Shown: positions 8,140 to 16,075, counted from the first letter of the stretch. The stretch is DNA of 64,000 nucleotides from CAILZL01 sp050181835 (GCA_050181835.1 JBFXCU010000007.1:37002-101001); one strand, 5' to 3'. Numbers and translations are program-made. Notes: generated by a model from the sequence alone, not told the origin.

Positions 8140-8742
8140 ATGAGACTTCTGACTACTGCAGTAACGGTGTTGTCGCTGGGTATCATCCCGGCGCTTGCCC
8201 AGAGCGCGACGCCACAGGCCAATCCCAGCGGTCCGTATGTTGGCGTGGGCTGGGGACAAATGAATCTGGACTTGCATAACCTCAGCGATGTCGGCACGGC
8301 CACCAGCAAGATCGTCAAGGCTGACGATAATGCATGGAAACTGTTTGCTGGCTGGCGCTTGAATTCATATCTCGCATTTGAAGCGGCATACATCGACTTC
8401 GGCCAACCCGGTGACCGGTTTGATTCCAGTGGTTCAAACGGCAACTACAAGGTTGAGCTGAATGGCTTTGCGCCTTACATCATTGGCAGTATTCCGCTTG
8501 GTAATGCCGAATTGTTTGCCAAGGCTGGTAGCTATTTCTATGACGTGAATGTCTTGGTGGATTTAGACAATCCGGGTCCGGATATAAGATCGAGTCACAG
8601 TCGTAATGACTTTTTGTACGGTGGTGGCATTGGTTATACCTTCATGGATCATCTCCATGTGCGCGCTGAGTACGAAGTCGTTGATTTGAAAAACGCCAGT
8701 AACTCTCAGGCTATCTGGCTCAGCGGCGCTTGGCGGTTCTAA
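8140..8742 (+). CDS. Outer-membrane beta-barrel protein (OmpA-like/OmpW-like barrel)
   Basis: A 200-residue protein with a signal peptide MRLLTTAVTVLSLGIIPALAQ cut near residue 21. After it come alternating amphipathic strands: GPYVGVGWGQMNLDL, WKLFAGWRLNSYLAFEAAYIDFG, LYGGGIGYTFMDHLHVRAEYEVV. It ends in an aromatic residue (SGAWRF), the usual barrel insertion signal. The size fits an 8-stranded barrel with no periplasmic OmpA domain. AAGGA lies 6-10 bases upstream of the ATG. It is preceded by two island motif copies and followed by a hairpin. The specific function is unknown; it could be a structural or small-solute porin. Confidence 0.8.
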   Translation: MRLLTTAVTVLSLGIIPALAQSATPQANPSGPYVGVGWGQMNLDLHNLSDVGTATSKIVKADDNAWKLFAGWRLNSYLAFEAAYIDFGQPGDRFDSSGSNGNYKVELNGFAPYIIGSIPLGNAELFAKAGSYFYDVNVLVDLDNPGPDIRSSHSRNDFLYGGGIGYTFMDHLHVRAEYEVVDLKNASNSQAIWLSGAWRF

Positions 8743-8750
8743 AGTTCATT

Positions 8751-8778
8751 CGGCCTGCCTCGCTTGTGAGGCAGACCG
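8751..8778 (+). terminator. Hairpin after the barrel gene
   Basis: CTGCCTC at 8755-8761 pairs with GAGGCAG at 8768-8774 around a 6-base loop, extended outward by CGG/CCG with one mismatch. The following bases are G-rich then ATTT, so it is a weak or Rho-assisted terminator. Confidence 0.5.
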
Positions 8779-8845
8779 GGGGATTTGAAGAGAATTCTTC
8801 CACTCCGATCGTTAATGGCTTTTGATCCACTACGGGATATCATTC

Positions 8846-9061
8846 ATGAATTGGCAAATTGTCCAAGGTAACTGGAAGCAGTTCAGAGGTACGGTGCGGG
8901 CGCGGTGGGGGAAACTCACTGACGACCATCTGGACGAGATTGCCGACAAGCGCGAACAATTACTGGGCAAGATTCAGGAGATGTATGGCATCGAGCGGGC
9001 CGAAGCAAATCGGGAAATCGAGCTGTTCGAAGAACGTAACAAGAACTACGCGCCCAAGTAG
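8846..9061 (+). CDS. CsbD-like stress protein
   Basis: A 71-residue hydrophilic, mostly helical protein: MNWQIVQGNWKQFRGTVRA at the N-terminus, then WGKLTDDHLDEIADKREQLL and a helix with MYGIERAEANREI. The pattern W-x-Q-x-x-G-x-x-x-K...W-G-K-L-T-x-D-x-L is the CsbD signature. These small abundant proteins are associated with general stress; the molecular role is not settled. ATG 8846 is chosen over an in-frame upstream GTG/ATG near 8822 because the family begins at MNW. A second CsbD-like gene is at 13179-13397 on the other strand. Confidence 0.9.
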   Translation: MNWQIVQGNWKQFRGTVRARWGKLTDDHLDEIADKREQLLGKIQEMYGIERAEANREIELFEERNKNYAPK

Positions 9062-9127
9062 CAGTTAGTCCTATTCTGAACCACCGAATTGGTCCGGCAG
9101 TTATTGCCTCACATTTGGAGATCCCGT

Positions 9128-9298
9128 ATGCGCTGGCATCGTTGCATTGATATGTTGGCGCCTTCGGTCTTTAGTCCCAAGGTAACGCCCGATCCGGCCA
9201 GCGCCGAGCGACTCAACGCAAAGCTGGAGCAAGCCATGGCGAAACTGAAGCAGGGTAATCAACGTAGCCAGCTCACTAGGCGCGCGACACCGTTCTAG
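9128..9298 (+). CDS. Small protein of unknown function
   Basis: An open frame of 56 codons starting MRWHRCIDMLAPSVFSP, with GGAG 7 bases before the ATG. The C-terminal half is a charged helix (ASAERLNAKLEQAMAKLKQG). It lies 66 bp after the CsbD gene on the same strand and may be co-transcribed. No family is recognised. Support comes from the ribosome site, spacing and helical composition only. Confidence 0.4.
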   Translation: MRWHRCIDMLAPSVFSPKVTPDPASAERLNAKLEQAMAKLKQGNQRSQLTRRATPF

Positions 9299-9302
9299 CG
9301 GC

Positions 9303-9521
9303 CTAACGGTTTTTTGCACTCACCAGCAGCACACCGCCTGCTATCAGTAAGCCAATGCCTGCCCACAGGGGCAGGTTGACGCGTTCTTTCTCGTCAATGG
9401 ATAGCTCTACTACACCAAGATCTACTTGATGTGTTTCTTTGGTGTAGCTGAATCCGCCATAGGCAAGACCTAACGCTCCCGCTACGAGTAAGACCACGGC
9501 GATGAGTGATTGACTGTTCAT
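9303..9521 (-). CDS. Small two-helix inner-membrane protein, unknown function
   Basis: A 72-residue protein: helix 1 SLIAVVLLVAGALGLAYGGF at residues 4-23, a polar loop with KETHQVDLGVVELSIDEKE, and helix 2 LWAGIGLLIAGGVLLV near 53-68. The ATG at 9521 overlaps the TAA of the upstream lmo0937-like gene by one base, so the two are co-translated. The same two-helix layout is common in stress-gene clusters of beta- and gammaproteobacteria; function unknown. The longer frame starting at 9728 is rejected because it would run through the upstream gene in the wrong frame. Confidence 0.7.
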   Translation of the reverse strand: MNSQSLIAVVLLVAGALGLAYGGFSYTKETHQVDLGVVELSIDEKERVNLPLWAGIGLLIAGGVLLVSAKNR

Positions 9522-9667
9522 TAGAGTCGCCGTCCCTGAATCACCCTCACCAGAATCATGATGATGGCGATGACCAGCAGAATGTGGATAAAACCACCCA
9601 TTGAATAGGAAGTAACGAGTCCCAGTGCCCAGAGAATGAGCAACACAATCGCGATGGTTTCTAGCAT
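9521..9667 (-). CDS. lmo0937-family (DUF5670-like) membrane peptide
   Basis: A 48-residue peptide: MLETIAIVLLILWALGLVTS, then YSMGGFIHILLVIAIIMILV, then RVIQGRRL. It has two hydrophobic helices and a basic end, with the GGFIHILLVIA segment characteristic of this tiny family, which often sits in stress clusters. Only 147 bp long, it is missed by ORF finders with a 60-residue cut-off. The TAA overlaps the ATG of the next membrane protein gene. Motif copy 4 lies 67 bp upstream. Confidence 0.85.
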   Translation of the reverse strand: MLETIAIVLLILWALGLVTSYSMGGFIHILLVIAIIMILVRVIQGRRL

Positions 9668-9733
9668 GGTCGTTCTCACAGATTTGTGTGGCGAAGCGTT
9701 TACATGGCAAGACTAATTTTATGTCCATTTCTA

Positions 9734-9751
9734 GTCTGTTCGTTACCGCAC
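9734..9751 (+). promoter_or_regulatory. Island motif copy 4
   Basis: GTCTGTTCGTTACCGCAC, a full match to the degenerate consensus. The AGAC tail points to the lmo0937-like gene at 9667 (minus strand), 67 bp away. Confidence 0.65.
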
Positions 9752-9785
9752 CTTGGCGGGTGATATATTACTAAGCATCAATCGA

Positions 9786-10664
9786 TCAGCGCGCTATTTG
9801 CTGGCGCAGGATCTCCCGATGCTTCATGTCGAGGTACTGCTGTCGATTCAGCTCATGTAATTGCGCCGGATATTCTTCAATGCTGGCGTACCAGTCGTTA
9901 AGACGCTGATTAAGTTGCTGCGAAGCCGGTGTTGCCAGTGTGTCAAGATAAGCCACGATGGCCAAGTAGTACCGCATGGTGTTGCGTTCGACCACGCCTC
10001 GCTGGCCACCGATATAGACAGGTTGGCTATTGGACTGTGAACCCACTCGGGTGAAGCCAATCTTGTTCCGACCACCCGTGGCCAGATAACTCTGCATGGC
10101 GAATCGGGTTATTGCGCCGTAGCGATAGGCATACGACATGTGCAGGAAGCTGTGTGTGGCATCAAGGCCGGCTAACTCCAGAACAATGCGATAGTCACTG
10201 GTACCCAGTGGCCCTTTGGGCGCACTCAGCGTGACTTGCTGGTAACTGGTGCCAAGCTTGGCGGCGCTGAAATTGAACTCGAACAAATAGCCATCGGCCA
10301 GCGGCTGATCGAATTTTCTGCCGACAGTCACGCTTATCGTGTCACCGCCAGACAACTGGTTGACGCGACAGTCCTTTACGTTCAAATGCAGTATCAGGAT
10401 GTCGCACCAATTTTTCGCGCTCAGCAATGCTGGCCCCACTACCGCAAAGGACTGATCAATACGGGCATAGATGTCGCCTTGCAAGGCGTCCGGCTGCTCG
10501 CTAGATTCAAGGTACAAAGGTTTGTTGAACTGATTGTTGCTGAGCTGTTTTTGTAAGGCGATGTTGCGTGTCTGCAATGCTGCTGCGTTTTGCGCATGCG
10601 CCAGCGATGCATTGCATAGCAGCAATAGGCACAACAGTGTTTTACTGGCTAGTCGCCCGTCCAT
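9786..10664 (-). CDS. Exported protein of unknown function, coupled to the PLD-like gene
   Basis: A 292-residue protein with a signal peptide MDGRLASKTLLCLLLLCNASLAHA cut near residue 24. The mature part has many beta-prone stretches (DTISVTVGRKFD, LFEFNFSAAKLGTSYQQVTLS, YRIVLELAGLDATHSFLHMSYAYRYG), a segment RGVVERNTMRYYLAIVAYLDTL, and a helical C-terminus. Two Cys in the mature N-terminal part (NWCDIL and KDCRVN) could form a disulphide. ATG 10664 overlaps the stop of the phospholipase-D-like gene (TAATG). I do not recognise the family; the pairing suggests a shared envelope or lipid job, which is inference. Confidence 0.7.
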   Translation of the reverse strand: MDGRLASKTLLCLLLLCNASLAHAQNAAALQTRNIALQKQLSNNQFNKPLYLESSEQPDALQGDIYARIDQSFAVVGPALLSAKNWCDILILHLNVKDCRVNQLSGGDTISVTVGRKFDQPLADGYLFEFNFSAAKLGTSYQQVTLSAPKGPLGTSDYRIVLELAGLDATHSFLHMSYAYRYGAITRFAMQSYLATGGRNKIGFTRVGSQSNSQPVYIGGQRGVVERNTMRYYLAIVAYLDTLATPASQQLNQRLNDWYASIEEYPAQLHELNRQQYLDMKHREILRQQIAR

Positions 10665-12034
10665 TACAGCCAGTATTCCCAAAGGCGGCCAATCAGCTCC
10701 TTGGCTCGGACGCGCAGCGGCCGACGTTGCCAAGTTGTCAGTATGATCGGGGTCGATTGGGCAAAATCATCCATGAATGCAGTACGCATTTTTTCGCCGA
10801 AGCCCGTGCCGAGTACCACGGCGTTGATTTCGTAGTTGTGCAGAAAGCTGCGCCAATCAAGGTTGGTAGAGCCGACGGTCGACCACACACCGTCGATCAC
10901 CGCCGTCTTCACATGTAGCAATGCACCGTGTCTTTCGTACAGTTTTACGCCTGCCTTTAACAAGTTCGTGTAGTGAGCACGACCGGCATGAAACACCAGC
11001 CATGAATCGGTGCTGCTAGGCAATACCAATTTGACATCAACGCCGCGTTTTACTGCTGCCTTGAGCGCCGTAATCAGTTGCGGATCAGGAACGAAGTAGG
11101 CGTTGGTCAACCAGACTTCAGTTTCAGCGCTACCAATCGCCGAAATCAGCGTGGCATAAATAAGACTGTAGGGTTCATTCGGCGAGCTGCCGATGGCGCG
11201 TACCACATCGCTTCCGGCACGCACGGGCAGCGGATAGTAATTGCGCGGCGCGAGGGGCTCGCCTTGTTGTTCTTCCCAGGTTCCGATGAATAGCTTCTGC
11301 AGCTCGTTGACCGCCGGGCCCTCGAGTTGCAGATCGGTATCGCGCCAGGGCAATGCACCACTAGGCCTGATTTTGGATTTGTGGCTGAACGATCCACCTG
11401 AATAGACGCTGCTGATATTGATGCCGCCGAGAAAGGCGACTCGTCCATCGACGATCAGTAGTTTGCGATGATCGCGCTGGTTCACGTTCCAACCTGCCTT
11501 GGCGGTTAACGGATTAACAGGATTGAATTCCATCACATTGATGCCGACGTCGGTGAGGCTGGTGAAAAACGCACTTGGCGTACTGAGTGTACCGACACTG
11601 TCGTGGATAAGATTGACTTGTACACCAGCCTGTTGCTTGGTGATCAATGCGGCTGCAAAGCGCTGTCCGACTTCATCATCATCAAGGATGTAGGTTTCCA
11701 TGTTGATGTGATCCTTGGCGGAATCGATGGCTGCGATCATCGCCTGGTAGGTACTCGGCCCGTCCTGCAACAGCTCGACTTTATTGTCGATCGTCAGGGG
11801 GCTGCCGATAATCGCTTGTTCAAGCGCCAGATGAATGTCGAAAATATTGGTAGGCGCGCCGCTGCTTTTCAGCTTGTCGATGATGGCCTTACTGCGTTGG
11901 GCAGAAAGTGGTCCCCTCGAATTATCGAGTTGCACCGACGGTGTTGCGCGCGGCGACAGGATGGGGACGATAGTTGGTAAGGAAGTGCAAGCTGCCAGAA
12001 CTATCAATGCCAGCAGTGCAATGACTCGTCGCAT
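10664..12034 (-). CDS. Phospholipase D / cardiolipin-synthase-like lipoprotein
   Basis: A 456-residue protein with two HKD motifs of the PLD superfamily: DHRKLLIVDGRVAFLGG in the first half and HVKTAVIDGVWSTVGSTNLDWRS in the second. Both carry the H-x-K-x4-D triad and the downstream G-S/G-x-N, so it should be active. The start at 12034 gives MRRVIALLALIVLAACTS, a lipoprotein signal with LAAC at residues 13-16. Cardiolipin synthases normally carry N-terminal transmembrane helices, so a lipid-anchored form suggests a periplasmic-face phosphatidyltransferase or phospholipase. It is the first gene of a two-gene unit; no island motif lies upstream. Confidence 0.85.
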   Translation of the reverse strand: MRRVIALLALIVLAACTSLPTIVPILSPRATPSVQLDNSRGPLSAQRSKAIIDKLKSSGAPTNIFDIHLALEQAIIGSPLTIDNKVELLQDGPSTYQAMIAAIDSAKDHINMETYILDDDEVGQRFAAALITKQQAGVQVNLIHDSVGTLSTPSAFFTSLTDVGINVMEFNPVNPLTAKAGWNVNQRDHRKLLIVDGRVAFLGGINISSVYSGGSFSHKSKIRPSGALPWRDTDLQLEGPAVNELQKLFIGTWEEQQGEPLAPRNYYPLPVRAGSDVVRAIGSSPNEPYSLIYATLISAIGSAETEVWLTNAYFVPDPQLITALKAAVKRGVDVKLVLPSSTDSWLVFHAGRAHYTNLLKAGVKLYERHGALLHVKTAVIDGVWSTVGSTNLDWRSFLHNYEINAVVLGTGFGEKMRTAFMDDFAQSTPIILTTWQRRPLRVRAKELIGRLWEYWL

Positions 12035-12269
12035 GGAGTGCAGACTCAACCAGTACCCGCCAGAGTATTGCGGCTTGGGATTACACAACATATACATATG
12101 ACCACTTGAGCATCAATTGTTCAGCCTTTTATTTGTCGCCAACTATTTCCTTCATTCAGGCGGGAAATGTTCCATAGCAGCAGGACGCTCCCTGCATCCC
12201 TGTATGATCGGCATTCCCCACATCCATGTAGGGAGGGATTCTATTCCGACTTCTTGCGATAAATCCTGT

Positions 12270-13100
12270 TTACAGCTTCAACGCCTTTGATTCGACGCTC
12301 TTCACGCCACGCACATTCTGTGCAAACTCAATTGCCAACGCACGCTCTGCGCCGTTGTCCACTTTGCCACTGAGCGTGACGATGCCGTCCTTGGTATTGA
12401 CGGTGATATCCGATCCGTGGATATTGCTGGAATACCAATACGTTGATTTCACCTTGGTGGTGATCCAACCATCGGCAATGACCTCACCAGTGTCACGTGC
12501 AGTTTCCTTAGTAGTTGCTACGACACCTGGTTTGGCATCCTTGACCACCAGCTGATTGTCTACTGACACTACGCCATGCGTGTTCATCGCCAGACGCGTA
12601 GCAAGTTCCTTGGCAGTCGGGCTTTCAGCGCTGCCCATCAACTTGACCTTACCTGCCTTGGTATCGACATCGACGGCCAGGCCGCTAACATGCTTGCTCC
12701 ACAACAGCTTTGATTTAACTTCTGTCGTGATAGTGGCATCGTCGATCACTTCACCAAAACTGCGCGTAGTCGAGGCTTTGGCCGGCACATAGTCAGGTTG
12801 GATCATGATCTGATTGTCGACTTCCTTGATGCCACTGACACTCAGTGCAATCTGTTTGGCCAGATCTTTGCTGACACTTTCTTCGACAGTACCTGTCAAT
12901 GTGGCCTTGCCAGCATGCACCGAGACCTTAAGGTCATTGGCGCGCAGGTAAGGACTCAAGGCGTAAGTAGTCCAGATCTGGGTTTCCTGTCGCGCTTCGG
13001 TGATGTCCTGAGAAATGGTGTCGGCAGCGAACGTATTGCTGGTGCTCAACGCCAGCAAGATTCCGGTGGCGATAATTGAATTGCGTACTTGTGTGATCAT
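12270..13100 (-). CDS. Periplasmic triple-BON-domain protein (OsmY-like)
   Basis: A 276-residue protein with a signal peptide MITQVRNSIIATGILLALSTSNTFA cut near residue 25. Three BON domains follow, each with L-x-V-x-V-x-x-G-x-V-x-L-x-G-x-V: LKVSVHAGKATLTGTV (about 56-71), LAVDVDTKAGKVKLMGSA (about 142-159) and ITVNTKDGIVTLSGKV (about 233-248). BON domains bind phospholipid or membrane surfaces; OsmY is a stress-induced periplasmic relative with two. It is the last gene of the DUF4398-OmpA-CsbD-BON cluster and is separated from CsbD by a hairpin. Confidence 0.9.
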   Translation of the reverse strand: MITQVRNSIIATGILLALSTSNTFAADTISQDITEARQETQIWTTYALSPYLRANDLKVSVHAGKATLTGTVEESVSKDLAKQIALSVSGIKEVDNQIMIQPDYVPAKASTTRSFGEVIDDATITTEVKSKLLWSKHVSGLAVDVDTKAGKVKLMGSAESPTAKELATRLAMNTHGVVSVDNQLVVKDAKPGVVATTKETARDTGEVIADGWITTKVKSTYWYSSNIHGSDITVNTKDGIVTLSGKVDNGAERALAIEFAQNVRGVKSVESKALKL

Positions 13101-13151
13101 GGAATAGCTCCAAAATATAAATTAAACGAATTGATGAGTTAAGGAAGTAGT

Positions 13152-13172
13152 GCGTCGGATTTGCTCCGACGC
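13152..13172. other. Intergenic hairpin between CsbD and BON genes
   Basis: GCGTCGGA (13152-13159) pairs perfectly with TCCGACGC (13165-13172) around a 5-base loop. No U-run follows on either strand, so it may be an RNA processing or stability element within the minus-strand operon rather than a full terminator. Confidence 0.5.
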
Positions 13173-13178
13173 GAAAGG

Positions 13179-13397
13179 TTAAAAGCGGTGCTTAGTGAAA
13201 AATCGTTCGACCTGCATGTCGGCTTCTTCGCGGCTCACGGCATATCGTTCGTGAATCAGGCCAGCCAATTTCTGGGTGTGACCTTCGAGCTTAAGCAACT
13301 CGTCTTCACTGATGTCGCCCCAAGCGACCTTGGCTGCGCCGACATATTGTTGCCATTTGCCTTTAAGCTCTTCAATGCTAGGTATGTTCGTGTGCAT
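13179..13397 (-). CDS. CsbD-like stress protein, second copy
   Basis: A 72-residue protein: MHTNIPSIEELKGKWQQYVGAAKVAWGDISEDELLKLEGH, then a helix LAGLIHERYAVSREEADMQVERFF. It has the same family layout as the gene at 8846 (W-x-Q-x-x-G-x-x-x-x-x-W-G-x-x-x-x-D-x-L, later Y-x-x-x-x-x-E-A). The two copies differ at most positions, so this is an old duplication or separate acquisition. It lies five bases after the OmpA-family gene on the minus strand, clearly in the same transcript. Confidence 0.88.
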   Translation of the reverse strand: MHTNIPSIEELKGKWQQYVGAAKVAWGDISEDELLKLEGHTQKLAGLIHERYAVSREEADMQVERFFTKHRF

Positions 13398-13402
13398 GTC
13401 AT

Positions 13403-14323
13403 CTATCTCGACGACAGCTGTGTGTTGGCAATGATCACTTCGACACGCCGATTCAGTTGCCGTCCAGTGACGGAGGCGTTGTCGCCAACCGGCATGCCTT
13501 CGCCTTTGCCGATCGCTGTCATGCGTGACGCATCGATACCCTGTGCAACTAGGTAGTATTTGACGGCATCGGCGCGGCGCTGTGAAAGGCCTTGGTTGTA
13601 AGCATCGCTGCCAACACTGTCAGTGTGGCCTTCAATCAAGGTGGTGCGTTCTGGATATTTATTGAGGAAACCAGCCAATTTGGCGAGGTGGTTGTTGCCA
13701 CCAGTATTCAAGTCGGCAGTGCCGCTGGCGAACAGCACGTCACCTAAAGTAAGCACCAAACCGCGATCCGTCACTTCGGCCTGTAGCTCGTCGATTTGAC
13801 GTTGCAGTTCACTTGCACTGTTTTGGGCGTCGGCGATAGCCGCAGCTGAACGTTGGTTGGCTAACTCGGCCGCCGCCCTTTGATTGTTTGCATCGACCGT
13901 GGCTGCATCAGCACGACGCTTGGCCGAGTTTGCTTCGTTAGTGCGCGACTGCAGTCGCATGGCATCGCGTTGCTCGCCCAACGCCTTACGCTGGTCTACG
14001 GCAAAATTGGTTTCCGCTTGCGCCTGTGCAATAGCGATCTTGCGATCGGCAAGGAACACTAGGTGCGTACCCACGGCCAAGTCAGATTGGGGCTGTTCGG
14101 CTGCCTTCACCGCGATATCTGCGTCCTTCATGGCTAGTGGTGCGCGGCTACCCAGTTCCGGATCAGCCTGTAGTTGCGTTAAGCGGCTGCGCAGGCTATC
14201 GGCACCATCGGGTTTGGTTGGGCCAGCAGCACACGCTGTAAGTAGTGCACAGGCAACGGCGGTAGCTACCACGGCGGTGGACCGAGTTCCTACCAATTTG
14301 TTGAGATTCGAATAGCTGTACAT
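13403..14323 (-). CDS. DUF4398 + OmpA C-terminal domain lipoprotein
   Basis: A 306-residue envelope protein. The signal peptide ends in LLTACAAG, a lipobox with Cys near residue 31. Residues about 40-185 form an Ala/Gln-rich helical DUF4398-like region, probably coiled coil. Residues about 190-300 are an OmpA peptidoglycan-binding domain: LFASGTADL, TLIEGHTDSVGSDAYNQGLSQRRADAV and a C-terminal NRRVEV. It would tie the outer membrane to peptidoglycan. The ATG overlaps the stop of the preceding DUF4398 gene by one base, with GGAG 9 bases upstream. The two proteins share the helical region, so they may interact or be a duplication. Confidence 0.9.
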   Translation of the reverse strand: MYSYSNLNKLVGTRSTAVVATAVACALLTACAAGPTKPDGADSLRSRLTQLQADPELGSRAPLAMKDADIAVKAAEQPQSDLAVGTHLVFLADRKIAIAQAQAETNFAVDQRKALGEQRDAMRLQSRTNEANSAKRRADAATVDANNQRAAAELANQRSAAAIADAQNSASELQRQIDELQAEVTDRGLVLTLGDVLFASGTADLNTGGNNHLAKLAGFLNKYPERTTLIEGHTDSVGSDAYNQGLSQRRADAVKYYLVAQGIDASRMTAIGKGEGMPVGDNASVTGRQLNRRVEVIIANTQLSSR

Positions 14324-14736
14324 TATTTTGCTCCAGTGTTGCGCTGCATTTCCTGCGACAGGATGGCAGTGCTTTGCTTGATTTCGTCGTTGACCGCTTG
14401 CGCCTTGGCAGCTTCGTTCTTGGCAGAGGCCAGTTCGGCATCGGCGCGTGATTCCAGGGCGAGACGCTCTGCCACAATCATGTGATCTTTCAGCTTTTCA
14501 TCGTTTACGGCAGCCTGAGCCGCAGTCAGTTTCTCGCGTGCCTCACGCAGTTCGGGTGATGCGGCGTCGGTAATACGGGTGCGGTCGGCGGCAGCAATGG
14601 CCTGCTCGGCTGCCTTCATGGCGACGGTAGGTTCGGGTGGGATAGTGGCACAGGCAGCGATAGTCAATACGCTGCATATAGCGGTGATGCTAGCTGCGCG
14701 CTGCAATGAACGAGGCAGGACTGAAAACTTGATCAT
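14323..14736 (-). CDS. DUF4398-domain exported protein
   Basis: A 137-residue protein with a signal peptide and lipobox-like TIAACATIPPEP (Cys near residue 29), so probably a lipoprotein. The remainder is a helical Ala/Glu-rich DUF4398 segment: AMKAAEQAIAAADRTRITDA, ELREAREKLTAAQAAV, LALESRADAELASAKNEAAKAQ. It is the first gene of the minus-strand unit DUF4398, OmpA, CsbD, BON. Motif copy 5 is 100 bp upstream with its tail facing this gene. Confidence 0.87.
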   Translation of the reverse strand: MIKFSVLPRSLQRAASITAICSVLTIAACATIPPEPTVAMKAAEQAIAAADRTRITDAASPELREAREKLTAAQAAVNDEKLKDHMIVAERLALESRADAELASAKNEAAKAQAVNDEIKQSTAILSQEMQRNTGAK

Positions 14737-14835
14737 GCTGAATTCTCCTTGGCGAAGATGAAATTGGCCGAGTTGAATAACAATGAGTGAACGGCCCTTC
14801 GAGAAGTGGCAAGCGTGCGCGGCGTTTGGTTATTA

Positions 14836-14853
14836 GTCTGTACGCTGGCGAAC
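14836..14853 (+). promoter_or_regulatory. Island motif copy 5
   Basis: GTCTGTACGCTGGCGAAC, 18/18 to the consensus. It lies in the divergent region between the DUF4398 operon (start 14736, minus) and the first Crp/Fnr gene (start 14948, plus). The AGAC tail faces the DUF4398 operon; being near-palindromic, it could also serve the regulator gene. Confidence 0.7.
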
Positions 14854-14947
14854 TTAGGTGTATAACCGACTGTGTCTGTTACCGTACATACTGGCACGAA
14901 GTGAGCAGGGGACAATTCAGTATCAACAATGGGAAAAAGATAGTTAC

Positions 14948-15667
14948 GTGACAAATATTCATAGTTCACAGCAGAATTACTTGTTGGCCGCTTTGCCAAG
15001 GGGTGACTTTGATCGCTTGCTACCGCACTTGAAACTAGTACAGATGCCATTAGCGGAGGTGTTGTACGAATCGGGTAGCAGCTTGCGTAATGTCTATTTT
15101 CCTACCACAGCAATCGTGTCGTTGCTGTACATGCTGGCTGATGGCTCTTCTGCCGAGATTGCAGTGGTGGGCAACGATGGCATCATTGGGGTGTCATTGT
15201 TCATGGGTGGCGAAACGACCACCAATCGAGCTGTGGTACAAAGCGCTGGCCATGCGTATCGCTTGTCGAGCCAGCTGCTCAAGAATGAGTTTACTCTCGG
15301 GGGGGCGATGCAGCATTTGTTGCTGCGCTATACGCAAGCGCTAATTACGCAAATGGCGCAAACCGCCGTGTGCAATCGACACCATTCCGTCGATCAGCAA
15401 CTGTGCCGCTGGTTATTACTCAGCCTCGATCGTTTGCCCTCCAATGATTTGGTGATGACCCATGAATTGATATCCAACATGCTGGGCGTTCGTCGTGAAG
15501 GCGTTACCGAAGCCGCCGGTAAACTGCAGGGTGCCGGATTGATTCAATACAGTCGTGGTCGCATTACCGTGTTGGATCGTCCTAGCTTGGAAGCACGCAG
15601 TTGCGAATGTTACCGGGTGGTCAAGACCGAGTGCGATCGTCTGCTGCCCGATAAAGTGGCTACCTAA
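14948..15667 (+). CDS. Crp/Fnr-family transcriptional regulator, paralogue 1
   Basis: A 239-residue protein from GTG 14948; an upstream in-frame ATG at 14858 would add 30 residues without family similarity. The N-terminal cupin-like effector domain (about 15-135) has VYFPTTAIVSLLYML. The C-terminal winged helix (about 165-220) has recognition helix GVRREGVTEAAGKLQ. There is no FNR-type N-terminal Cys cluster and no Arg-Ser cAMP pocket, so the signal is unknown. It is closely similar to the genes at 18316 and 23410. It is divergent from the DUF4398 operon and directly followed in the same frame by a response-regulator remnant. Confidence 0.88.
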   Translation: MTNIHSSQQNYLLAALPRGDFDRLLPHLKLVQMPLAEVLYESGSSLRNVYFPTTAIVSLLYMLADGSSAEIAVVGNDGIIGVSLFMGGETTTNRAVVQSAGHAYRLSSQLLKNEFTLGGAMQHLLLRYTQALITQMAQTAVCNRHHSVDQQLCRWLLLSLDRLPSNDLVMTHELISNMLGVRREGVTEAAGKLQGAGLIQYSRGRITVLDRPSLEARSCECYRVVKTECDRLLPDKVAT

Positions 15668-15721
15668 GCCAAGATCTGGCAACAGACCGGAAAACCGGCT
15701 GTATCTGCGACAACGACATTA

Positions 15722-15936
15722 GCTTTACCTGAATTATGCAGACAATCGGTTGCGGTGGAGATCAACACGTATTCCAGCGAACTGCGTGATCTGATAGTGG
15801 GCTACTTGCTGGCCGTGAATGACTTTATTCAGAAGCCGATGGATTGCGCAGCTTTCGCTAGGCTATCGAAAACGTGGGAATGTTCTGGTTAGCCGTAAAC
15901 AAGCACCGCCGCCGAAGGTATTTACCGATTCGCCTG
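15722..15936 (+). pseudogene. C-terminal remnant of a response-regulator receiver domain
   Basis: One frame reads TYSSELRDLIVGYLLAVNDFIQKPMDCAAFAR, the second half of a receiver domain (typically T-S-S-x-x-x-x-D-L-x-x-G-Y-x-L-x-V-N-S-Y-I-x-K-P-V-D). The conserved Lys is present. The end of the domain continues in another frame, A-I-E-N-V-G-M-F-W-L-A-V-N-K, matching the usual alpha5 segment of single-domain response regulators. A further shift is needed to read the final Pro-rich tail. The phospho-acceptor half is missing. So it is a truncated, frameshifted relic, in the same frame as the preceding Crp/Fnr gene after its stop. Confidence 0.62.
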
Positions 15937-15993
15937 TCCATTGGCTTTTGATACATGATGCAAAGTATGTGTGAGGGGGGCGCCAGCGATTAT

Positions 15994-16011
15994 GTTCGTC
16001 AACGAACAGAC
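15994..16011 (-). promoter_or_regulatory. Island motif copy 6
   Basis: The minus strand reads GTCTGTTCGTTGACGAAC, 18/18 to the consensus. The tail points to the GGDEF/EAL gene at 16076, 64 bp downstream. The inner half GTTCGTCAACGAAC is an almost perfect palindrome. Confidence 0.68.
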
Positions 16012-16075
16012 AGGTAAATGACCAACTGATGTACTAACAACGCTCAACTTAGATTTCTACGGAGCCGAGCTGTTT

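Noticed and set aside
9303..9728. A 141-codon minus-strand frame
   Set aside because: Only the last 72 codons are the membrane protein; the upstream part is the wrong frame of the 48-codon lmo0937-like gene.
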